A DNA stretch of 64,000 nucleotides from Bacteroidetes bacterium B1(2017). GTDB taxonomy: Bacteria; Bacteroidota; Bacteroidia; UKL13-3. Where the stretch lies: positions 273,098 through 337,097 of the forward strand of contig NKJG01000002.1 in assembly GCA_002256395.1 (NCBI GenBank), given 5' to 3'. Both the position numbers and the translations under genes were made by a program. The first letter of the stretch is position 1, and every line of letters begins with the position of its first letter. This document shows positions 1 through 8,092 of the stretch, piece by piece. The notes under the pieces were generated by a model that did no database searches, had not been told where the DNA came from, and saw only the letters and a list, made by a program, of their open reading frames with translations.

Positions 1-1
1 A

Positions 2-244
2 AAAAATCAAATTCTAATCTTTCCTAATCCTGCCAAAATGGGAGAGAGGCTTCAACTAAATTCCGAACATACAATTGAGTCTATTTCAATTAGCGATTTA
101 TCTGGAAGGATACTTCAAACCACAGAATTCACTCAATACACCTTAAATACAAGCATTTTAACACCAACTCTATCTGGAGTTTTTCTAGTTATTATTAAAA
201 CTAACCTGGGTTCAATGGTTCACAAAATTTTGGTTCAGCCATGA
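2..244 (+). CDS. C-terminal end of a secreted protein with T9SS type A sorting domain (5' truncated by window edge)
   Basis: Frame is open from base 2 and reads KNQILIFPNPAKMGERLQLN...ISISDLSGRILQT...GVFLVIIKTNLGSMVHKILVQP*, a typical T9SS CTD (FPNPA...G.Y.V.I....G....K..V). Confidence 0.8.
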   Translation, partial: KNQILIFPNPAKMGERLQLNSEHTIESISISDLSGRILQTTEFTQYTLNTSILTPTLSGVFLVIIKTNLGSMVHKILVQP

Positions 245-420
245 CAAATAAGAAGTGTGAAAAGTGTGGGCAAGAGTTTGAATGTAAGCCCGAAGACATT
301 ACCAATTGCCAATGTGCAAGTATTCAATTAACAGAGAACGCAAGGAAGCTAATTGCTGCAAATTATACCGATTGCTTATGCTCAAATTGCCTTAGGAATA
401 TTAGCGAGGAGCAGGGTTAA
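241..420 (+). CDS. Small cysteine-rich protein (cysteine-rich CWC-like), 59 aa
   Basis: ATGA overlap with upstream stop; translation MTNKKCEKCGQEFECKPEDITNCQCASIQLTENARKLIAANYTDCLCSNCLRNISEEQG*; CxxC...C...CxC...CxCxxC pattern. Below ORF-track size cutoff. Confidence 0.75.
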   Translation: MTNKKCEKCGQEFECKPEDITNCQCASIQLTENARKLIAANYTDCLCSNCLRNISEEQG

Positions 421-424
421 ACAA

Positions 425-459
425 AAAAGGTCGAACTAATTTAGCTCGACCTTTTCTTT
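425..459. terminator. Bidirectional Rho-independent terminator
   Basis: aaaaggtcga-actaatttagc-tcgacctttt hairpin flanked by A/T runs between convergent genes. Confidence 0.75.
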
Positions 460-477
460 AAATACTGGTATTTGAAA

Positions 478-957
478 TTAGTTTTTAACTCCGTCTAATT
501 CATCAATAAAAGGGATATTATCCCAAATAGACATTCTTACGCTAAGAGCTAAGTAGTTTTCAATTTGCATAAATTTTGCGGCGTTTTTTGCACCAACAGC
601 TTTCTTTACTTTGCCATAATATTTATTCAAAAGCTTATCCGATTTAATATTGATATCCATTAATTCTTGAGTCAAAGCATCAATTTTCTTTTCATCTGCC
701 GAACCATAGGCATTCACGTATTCATTAATATTTGTAAGTCTTGCTCTACCCAATTCTTTTCTTTCAATTTCATATGCTTCATAAATAGGAGCAAATTTGG
801 CTAAATCTTCAACACTTAAGGATAAATACTGACCAACTAAAGCTCTTTTTTCTTTACCATATAAGGTTTGAATAATTTTAATGTCGTCTTGCGCATCTTG
901 AGCAAATACGGGTGCTACAAATAATAATAATAAGGCCCCTAGAATAATTTTTTTCAT
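478..957 (-). CDS. Secreted hypothetical protein with signal peptide
   Basis: ORF 478..996; likely start at internal MKKIILGALLLLFVAPVFAQ signal peptide. Confidence 0.7.
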   Translation of the reverse strand: MKKIILGALLLLFVAPVFAQDAQDDIKIIQTLYGKEKRALVGQYLSLSVEDLAKFAPIYEAYEIERKELGRARLTNINEYVNAYGSADEKKIDALTQELMDINIKSDKLLNKYYGKVKKAVGAKNAAKFMQIENYLALSVRMSIWDNIPFIDELDGVKN

Positions 958-1021
958 AATTTTTAAGTTTTGGTTCACAAATCTATAAAAGTTCAATTAT
1001 TAAAAAAGCGCACTCAATTTT

Positions 1022-4000
1022 TTAATGTAGAATAATTACTTTTTTAGGTTCAACTTGATACCCATTTATATTTTGGGGTTTAATAAAATAGGTTCCATTT
1101 TCCAAAAAGGAAAGATCTAGAGAGGTCTCAAGTCCCTTTATTTTAAAGGAATGAACAAGTTGTCCAAACATATTTAGAACCACCCAATCATTCTCATTTG
1201 GCTTACTTATTTGAAGTGTAATTTTACCAGAACTTGGGTTAGGATAAAGTCCAAAGGTATTGTATTCAATTCTGTTTAATCCATTAAATAGATCAATCAT
1301 AACAGGTAAATAGGCCGTATCACTTTGGCATGAAAACGAATTTTTTTCGATTAGTTTTAATACAAAGGTTCCTTTTTGAGTCCAGGTTACCTCTAAAGAA
1401 TCTGGACCGTTTAAACTAACTGGTAAATTGTTTACATACCAATTAAAAGTTGATCCAGCTTTTGGAGAAACCTTATAGGTATATGGTTTTAAGGTAATAG
1501 GTACTATTAAAACAATTGAATTAGTACCTGTTATAGTGCTCAAAGCTGGTTTAGGATTTTGGTTAACTTTTATTTGTTGACTCGTATCATAACACCCAAA
1601 TTCATTTCTTACAATTAATTGGAAATTACCTGGTATATCTGTGGCATAGGAATATTGGTTTGAACCAAATAATTTACTGCCATTCTTATACCATTGATAA
1701 TAATTAAGGTTCTTTTGTTGAGCCAGTAACAAAGCAAAATCACCTGCACAAATTACCAATGAATCTGGACTTTCTATTTTTCCAATTGGTTTAGGATTAA
1801 CAATTACCGTAACTGAATTTGAAGTATCACTACATCCAAATTCATTCGTTTGAATGCATTGGTATATGCCTGAATTTCTAACTTCTAAATCGCTTAAAGT
1901 ATCCAATAAAGGATTCAGGTTTTTAATCCAAACTCCTTTTTTTCCTCCGTTTAAATTGGTGTGTAGGGTAATTGAATTGCCAGCGCAAAATGTAGTAAAT
2001 TGAGTAGTATTAGTTATTGCTAAAGGCAAAGGATTAACTAAAATAGTCTTTGCTAAAGAGTCTTTACATCCCCAGTAATTTTGTTTAACGAGCTTTATAG
2101 AATAAGACCCAGAAATGGCGTAAGATTTATGAATTGATATTTGGTTCGAACTATCAAACATCCCATCTCCAAAATCCCAGGTATACCTAATAACAGAATC
2201 AACTAAAGTACTTTGGTCAGTAAGAAAAAAATCGTTGAATTTGGCGCATTGGGTAGGTAAATTTATATTAAATTGAGCGCTTGGCTTTGGAAACAAGTTC
2301 ATAGAAACAGCGTTCGAAGTATCAATATCACCGCCAGAAATTACTTTTCTTCTAAGCCAATATTTATAGGCAAAATTTCCTGGTACATAATTGGCCAAGG
2401 AGTTTGAACCAGGGGCAAGGGTAAAGCCAGAATTAGAATCCGTATAGGAAATAAGCCAAGAATAATTGTAAACGCCTGAGCCACCAGAAGGTATTAATCC
2501 AATAATAGGAGCAGGAGAGGTGCCACCACAAATTGTTTGTGAACCAAAAATCGCATTTTTTGTGATGGGAATTAAATTACCATTGCCTGTTAAGGATATT
2601 AAAAACATATCATTTGTTCCAGCCAATGTTGTTTGCCAAGCTCCAGAGGTACTAATATTGGAAATAGAATTTGTTAATCCTGTAACCAAAACATAATTGT
2701 TTTTCCCTATTGCCACGCTATAGGCATAATCGCCAAGGGTTCCGCCATAATAGGTCGACCAAATTCTATTGCCAGTGGTATCAAATTTGGCAATAAACGC
2801 ATCTTCATTTCCACCTAAAGTTAATTGGTAGGCATTTGCTGAAGCTATACCTAATGCCGAGTTTGTAAACCCAACAATAACAGGATTTCCTAGTTTATCC
2901 AAAACCACACTATTTGAAAACTCATCCACATCACTTCCAAAATAGGTTCCCCATTTTTTTGCACCCGACGAATCAAATGAGGCAAGGTAAACATCATTTT
3001 CACCTTTATTTATTGATTGAAAAACGCCAGAACTAGCAATTCCATTAGAGGAAAGGGTTGTTCCTGTTAAATAAATGGTTCCATTCTCATCACAAGTTAA
3101 TGATCTACCATCTTCATTACTACTTCCACCAAAATAGGTGCCCCAGATACGCAAACCATAGGTATTAAATTTCACCAAATAGGCGTCATTGGTTGTTCCC
3201 GAACCACCTAATTGACTTTGATACGCGTTGCTTGTGGCAATGCCACTTGAGGAGGCTGTAAATCCGGTAAACAACACGTTTCCTTGGGGGTCGCAGGTAA
3301 TTCCAGTTCCATACTCATTGGTTGAACCTCCATAATAGCTTGCCCAAATTAAATTGCCATTTGGGTTAAATTTAGCAATCATGGCATCATTATTCCCTCC
3401 AAATGAGCTTTGGTGTGAGCCTACCGTTGCTACATTCTGATCTGAATTGGTGTATCCACTTAAAAAAATATTTTCATTATCATCGCTTGCAATTCCATAT
3501 CCATAATCAAGAAAATTACCTCCAAAATAGGTTGCCCAAACCCTTGTACCAGAACCAGTAAATTTAAGTACAAAGGCATCCGTAACTCCATTTAAAGAAT
3601 CCTGAAAAGATCCTGAAGTAGCAATTCCATTAGTAGATCCTGTAAGTCCTGCAACTAATAAATATCCCTGTTTAGAAATAGTTACATCATAGCAATAATC
3701 ATTATCATTCCCTCCATAATAAGTTGCCCAAACTAAATTGCCAAACTCATTAAATTTTAAAATAAATCCATCGTTATTTCCGCCATAAGTACTTTGGTAA
3801 GCTCCAGAGGTAGCTATTCCAAAAGTAGAATAGGTATATCCAATTACGATAGAACTTCCAGAACTATCTATTTTAATACTATTACCATTATCATAACCTG
3901 AACCACCAAAATAGGTTGCCCATGGACTTGGGTCAATAACAAGCGTTTGATTTTTAGGAATATCCTGAATAAGAAACCCAAACTCTGAATCAGAATAGTG

Positions 4001-4711
4001 TTTATATTTTACATCTACAGCCTTTTGATTTTGATTCTCATTCTCATTGATTAAATAACTTAATGGGATATGCTCCTTGATAGTGCCCAACTTACATGAA
4101 AACTCAAGATTCCCAGCTTCATTTAGAGCACTTTTAAGGGAGCCGTTAACTCTTAATCGTATTTGGCTAGGATTACCTCCAGGGTGAACTACAAATGTGT
4201 ATTTAAAGCCATTTTCGCAGGTAAAAACAATATCAATATTTGGATAAATGTTTTTTCGAATAACCGTATTGAAATGATTAATTCCTTCAAAACCCTTATC
4301 AGGAGTATATTCATTATAAAAATTAAGTACTGAACTCTGTTCATTATCTGGTAGAAAAAGAGCCTCGGTATTACAACCAACTAGTTCAATGTCAATTCTA
4401 TTGAAGGAAATCGGCATCAAATTGCCAACATTAGGCCTTGTATTACCAAAGTTTTGAAACTTTTTTCCTTGGTTTATATTGCTCTCAGGATACTTAAATA
4501 GTTCATAGCTAAAGCCTTCATTATTCAAATGTACATTCATGGAATTACCCGAATGGTAATAAACAACTTTCGTATTCTGTTTTCTATTTTGGTCTAAAAT
4601 CTGACCTTCATTTTTAATGAAGCCAAATTTGGTATTTAACCCAAATACATTAAGCGGAACTATTTGTATGAGCACATAAAAAAAGAGGAAATATTTTATT
4701 GGTTTGCTCAT
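1022..4711 (-). CDS. Large secreted SBBP-type beta-propeller/PKD protein with T9SS type A C-terminal domain
   Basis: 1229 aa; seven ~64 aa repeats (WATYYGG...GIATSGAYQ...GGNNDAFIAKF); PKD-like segment YTWDFGDG; C-terminal FGLYPNPSSGKITLQI... Confidence 0.85.
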   Translation of the reverse strand: MSKPIKYFLFFYVLIQIVPLNVFGLNTKFGFIKNEGQILDQNRKQNTKVVYYHSGNSMNVHLNNEGFSYELFKYPESNINQGKKFQNFGNTRPNVGNLMPISFNRIDIELVGCNTEALFLPDNEQSSVLNFYNEYTPDKGFEGINHFNTVIRKNIYPNIDIVFTCENGFKYTFVVHPGGNPSQIRLRVNGSLKSALNEAGNLEFSCKLGTIKEHIPLSYLINENENQNQKAVDVKYKHYSDSEFGFLIQDIPKNQTLVIDPSPWATYFGGSGYDNGNSIKIDSSGSSIVIGYTYSTFGIATSGAYQSTYGGNNDGFILKFNEFGNLVWATYYGGNDNDYCYDVTISKQGYLLVAGLTGSTNGIATSGSFQDSLNGVTDAFVLKFTGSGTRVWATYFGGNFLDYGYGIASDDNENIFLSGYTNSDQNVATVGSHQSSFGGNNDAMIAKFNPNGNLIWASYYGGSTNEYGTGITCDPQGNVLFTGFTASSSGIATSNAYQSQLGGSGTTNDAYLVKFNTYGLRIWGTYFGGSSNEDGRSLTCDENGTIYLTGTTLSSNGIASSGVFQSINKGENDVYLASFDSSGAKKWGTYFGSDVDEFSNSVVLDKLGNPVIVGFTNSALGIASANAYQLTLGGNEDAFIAKFDTTGNRIWSTYYGGTLGDYAYSVAIGKNNYVLVTGLTNSISNISTSGAWQTTLAGTNDMFLISLTGNGNLIPITKNAIFGSQTICGGTSPAPIIGLIPSGGSGVYNYSWLISYTDSNSGFTLAPGSNSLANYVPGNFAYKYWLRRKVISGGDIDTSNAVSMNLFPKPSAQFNINLPTQCAKFNDFFLTDQSTLVDSVIRYTWDFGDGMFDSSNQISIHKSYAISGSYSIKLVKQNYWGCKDSLAKTILVNPLPLAITNTTQFTTFCAGNSITLHTNLNGGKKGVWIKNLNPLLDTLSDLEVRNSGIYQCIQTNEFGCSDTSNSVTVIVNPKPIGKIESPDSLVICAGDFALLLAQQKNLNYYQWYKNGSKLFGSNQYSYATDIPGNFQLIVRNEFGCYDTSQQIKVNQNPKPALSTITGTNSIVLIVPITLKPYTYKVSPKAGSTFNWYVNNLPVSLNGPDSLEVTWTQKGTFVLKLIEKNSFSCQSDTAYLPVMIDLFNGLNRIEYNTFGLYPNPSSGKITLQISKPNENDWVVLNMFGQLVHSFKIKGLETSLDLSFLENGTYFIKPQNINGYQVEPKKVIILH
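2570..3922 (-). repeat. Seven tandem ~192 bp coding repeats (64 aa SBBP-like blades)
   Basis: Successive units beginning W(A/G/S)(T/S)Y(F/Y)G and ending KF...G..(V/I); six of 64 aa and one of 67 aa. Confidence 0.85.
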
Positions 4712-4793
4712 TTAATAGGTAGGTTTATTACTCTTAGTAAAAATATATTAAAAACTTAACATTTTCAAGTCGCAAATTTTTAAGTTATTGTTG

Positions 4794-4823
4794 TTGAATG
4801 TAGTTATAAAATAAATAACTTTG
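4794..4823 (+). promoter_or_regulatory. Candidate Bacteroidetes-type promoter of histidine kinase gene
   Basis: TTG - 19 bp - TAACTTTG, matching the -33 TTG / -7 TAnnTTTG consensus, just upstream of 4841. Confidence 0.5.
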
Positions 4824-4840
4824 TTAGAGAGAAACATACC

Positions 4841-6169
4841 TTGAAACGTACAATTTTTAGCTTAAATCATTTTTTGTTCCCAGAGGGGAATAAAATGGAT
4901 GTTTCTACCAAAATGTTTTTAGCCGGAAATGTAACAATAGCAGTTGCAAGCCTTATTGGAGTATTTTCTAATTTTCTAACGGGTTTACCTATTTCCTTAA
5001 GCATATTTACCCTTGTACTTTTCTTAATTAATTCAGCATTTTTCTTTAATGTAAGAAAACTTCAAGTCCTTAGCAATGCTAAAGCTATTCTATTTTTGAT
5101 TATCCTATTATCGTTTTTGATGTTTTTTTGGCCTCAGAATGGAGGTTATAATGGGCCAATACTCATGTACTTTTTTGTGATCCCAATGTTTACTGGATTT
5201 TTCTTTAATAGAAAAAAATCTTATGGGGTTTTCTTTCTTATTATTTTGCTTACCACCTTGTTCTTAGTATATTATTTCGTTCATCCAGAATTAATCTTTG
5301 CTTATTCTTCTGAAAAATTAAGGTTACTTGATACGGTAATTTCATTAGTATTATCTGGAGGAGTTTCTCTAGAGATGGCTCTATATTACAAGGAACAACA
5401 AACCAGACAGCAGGAAGAACTAGTTAAGAAAAACGAATTGATAGTGCTTCAAATGAAAGCCATTCAAGAAATAGATGAGTATAAATCCATCGTGTTTGCT
5501 AGCATGTCGCACGACCTGAAGGGCCCGATAAATAATGTAAAATCGATTTTTGAATTGATTAATGATGATACATTAAGTTTAGAAGAAAAAACTCAGGTGT
5601 TTAACTCAACCCAAGATCAAATTAAAGAATCTTCAGCTTTGGTTGAAAATATTTTGTTTTGGGCACGCTCTCAAATGAAAGGGTTAAACATTAATAAAGA
5701 AACTTTTCTTGTTAACGAACTTATCCAAAATGTTACTTCAAGTGAATCTAGTTCTCTATTAAAAAAAAGAATTTACCTTCAAACACATATACCAGGGCAT
5801 ATTTATGCGATTGGTGATAAAGAGCTATTTAAAATAGTATTAAGTAACATTATAAGAAATGCCGTAAAGTTTTCTAAGGAGCAATCTATCATAACCATAT
5901 TTGTAGGCAGAAATTCTAAGAAGGAAATTTTTGTTCAAGTTAAGGATGAGGGGATGGGAATTCCTGAAAGCCAATTGCCATTTATTTTTGATGGTGGATT
6001 AAGTAGCGTTGGTACAAAAAAAGAAATTGGTAGTGGTTTAGGTTTAAAACTTTGTAAATTATTTACAGAACTTAATGGTGGGTTAATTACCGTGGAAAGT
6101 AAAGTTAACGAGGGTAGCTTTTTTACCTTTACAATTCCTGAGGGCGCTAAGTCTATGATGAAACCATAG
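4841..6169 (+). CDS. Membrane-bound sensor histidine kinase (orphan)
   Basis: N-terminal multi-TM region; H-box SMSHDLKGPINNV; ATPase motifs NIIRNAVKFS, DEGMGIP, GSGLGLKLCK. Start codon is TTG or the downstream ATG. Confidence 0.9.
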   Translation: MKRTIFSLNHFLFPEGNKMDVSTKMFLAGNVTIAVASLIGVFSNFLTGLPISLSIFTLVLFLINSAFFFNVRKLQVLSNAKAILFLIILLSFLMFFWPQNGGYNGPILMYFFVIPMFTGFFFNRKKSYGVFFLIILLTTLFLVYYFVHPELIFAYSSEKLRLLDTVISLVLSGGVSLEMALYYKEQQTRQQEELVKKNELIVLQMKAIQEIDEYKSIVFASMSHDLKGPINNVKSIFELINDDTLSLEEKTQVFNSTQDQIKESSALVENILFWARSQMKGLNINKETFLVNELIQNVTSSESSSLLKKRIYLQTHIPGHIYAIGDKELFKIVLSNIIRNAVKFSKEQSIITIFVGRNSKKEIFVQVKDEGMGIPESQLPFIFDGGLSSVGTKKEIGSGLGLKLCKLFTELNGGLITVESKVNEGSFFTFTIPEGAKSMMKP

Positions 6170-6372
6170 TCAAGCCAAAACATAACACCTTTAAAAGCAA
6201 TTAAATACACACTTTAAAATTCCTATAATTAATATTATGTTAAATAGGTTTGTTCTAAACATTAACTTGTTACTTCCACCTTATTACTATACAATGTTCT
6301 AAAAGTATTTTATTATAATGCTTTTGAATTTGCTTCCATTATTGCACCTACCCTAATTATAGAACTTAATTC

Positions 6373-6411
6373 AAAAAAAAATCCCAAACACGAATGCTTG
6401 GGATTTTTTTT
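6373..6411 (-). terminator. Rho-independent terminator
   Basis: aaaaaaatcccaa-acacgaatgc-ttgggattttttt downstream of the minus-strand TPR gene. Confidence 0.75.
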
Positions 6412-6427
6412 GAAATTCTATTTTAAA

Positions 6428-7813
6428 TTAATCATACAATTCACGTTTCTTTTTAGTTTCCATGGCTTTCTTTTCATCACCTAAATTGGCGTAAACCATT
6501 TGGATGCTTTGAAGAATTTCTCTCATGTATTCGTATTTCTCTTTCTTCTTATCTGCCGTATCCTCACCCTTGGCATCAGCAATAGCTAATGCTTGATTAA
6601 AGTATCCTAAGGCTGTATTCAGGATATCATCCTTCTGTTTCTTCAAAGGATTATATCTTTTATCGTATTCGGCCTGGGTTATATTAGTTGGCAAACCATT
6701 AATTTTTTCAACTAATTCAGTGGTTTTATTGTTTGTAAGCGCTCCTAGGTTTATAAATGCATCAATATAATCAGGATTTAATTCCACAACTTTTTTATAA
6801 TCGGCTTCAGCTTTAACCGCACTTTCTTTACTCTTATTCTGAAATTCAGAATATTGTTTTTGATAATTAGCTGCAGCGGCAGTATAATTGGCCTTCTTAG
6901 CGGCAACCTTCTCACCCTGCGCCTTTCTTGTTAAGGTTGAGGCTGTATCTCTGCTATGTTTTCCCCTCTTAATAAGATCATTTGCAAAGTTGTCATAAAC
7001 ACTACCTCGAACATACAATAATTGAACGTCGTCTGGGTTAATTTCTAAAGCTGCATTTAATTTATCAAGCAACATATCTGGTTTACCCATATTTAAATAA
7101 ATATTCAATTCCTGATTAATTAATGCCTTTTCTGTAGGGAATTTACTTCTTCCAAGATCTACAAATTTTAATGCACTAGTGGTATCTTTCTCCTCTAAAT
7201 AAATATTAGCCATTTGCATGTAAATTAAATGGTCGTCGTAATTTAAGTCCATTAATTTTTGCAAATAAATCTTTGCTTTGGGATTGTTATTAGATTGAAC
7301 TGCAGAATATGCCATGTATAGATAGATATTCTTTTCCGACAAATTGTTCTTTTTTAAATCTTCATTTTTGTCATAAGGAATTACATCTAAAACCATTTGA
7401 TAGTAATTAATTGCAGCTGAATAATCTTTCTTCTCATAAGCTGTAATACCCTTATTAAAATTCATAAAAGCACTATTCAAAATGGCATTATCGCGGCAAT
7501 AGTATTCGTAACGTTTTTTAACATCTGTTTCGATACATTTTTTGCAACCGGCATAAAATTTTTCAGCCAAATCAGTATCTACTAGTTTTTCATAGGCAGG
7601 ATTTCTATAAATAGTATCCAAAATTGCCACATAGTAAAACCATGCCTTTGGATCATCTTTGGTTTCAGGATTAATAATGGCTGCCTCGATGGATTTTTTT
7701 GCATCTTCCATTTCACCGTTTCTAAGGTAAATGGCAGCGCTCTCTACATTGCTTTTTTGAGCAAAGGCTTGTAAACTCAGGATTGCCAAGCCGGCTAACA
7801 ATAGTTTTTTCAT
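6428..7813 (-). CDS. Secreted TPR-repeat protein
   Basis: Signal peptide MKKLLLAGLAILSLQAFAQ; repeated TPR-like helices (AINYYQMVLDVIPYDK, AALEINPDDVQLLYVRG). Confidence 0.8.
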   Translation of the reverse strand: MKKLLLAGLAILSLQAFAQKSNVESAAIYLRNGEMEDAKKSIEAAIINPETKDDPKAWFYYVAILDTIYRNPAYEKLVDTDLAEKFYAGCKKCIETDVKKRYEYYCRDNAILNSAFMNFNKGITAYEKKDYSAAINYYQMVLDVIPYDKNEDLKKNNLSEKNIYLYMAYSAVQSNNNPKAKIYLQKLMDLNYDDHLIYMQMANIYLEEKDTTSALKFVDLGRSKFPTEKALINQELNIYLNMGKPDMLLDKLNAALEINPDDVQLLYVRGSVYDNFANDLIKRGKHSRDTASTLTRKAQGEKVAAKKANYTAAAANYQKQYSEFQNKSKESAVKAEADYKKVVELNPDYIDAFINLGALTNNKTTELVEKINGLPTNITQAEYDKRYNPLKKQKDDILNTALGYFNQALAIADAKGEDTADKKKEKYEYMREILQSIQMVYANLGDEKKAMETKKKRELYD

Positions 7814-8006
7814 TGGTTATCTTAGTTAAAATTTGGACTTACCCTTAAGTATGTATTTTGTTCACTTGCTTATCTATAAATAGTAGTCAACAAAATACTA
7901 AAAAGGTTCAAACCCTCCTATTTCAATACAAACATAAGGCAAAACTTTATTTGGGTCAAATTATTACTTTGTGTTTAAAAACAATTTTCAAGTTTGTTTC
8001 GAACCT

Positions 8007-8046
8007 AAAAAAATGCCCCACCTTCTTAAAGGCAGGGCATTTTTTA
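8007..8046 (-). terminator. Rho-independent terminator
   Basis: aaaaaatgccc...gggcatttttt hairpin downstream of the M16 peptidase gene. Confidence 0.7.
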
Positions 8047-8092
8047 TATGGTTTTAAATTTATTTAATAAATCAAAACAGAGGTCAACTAGG

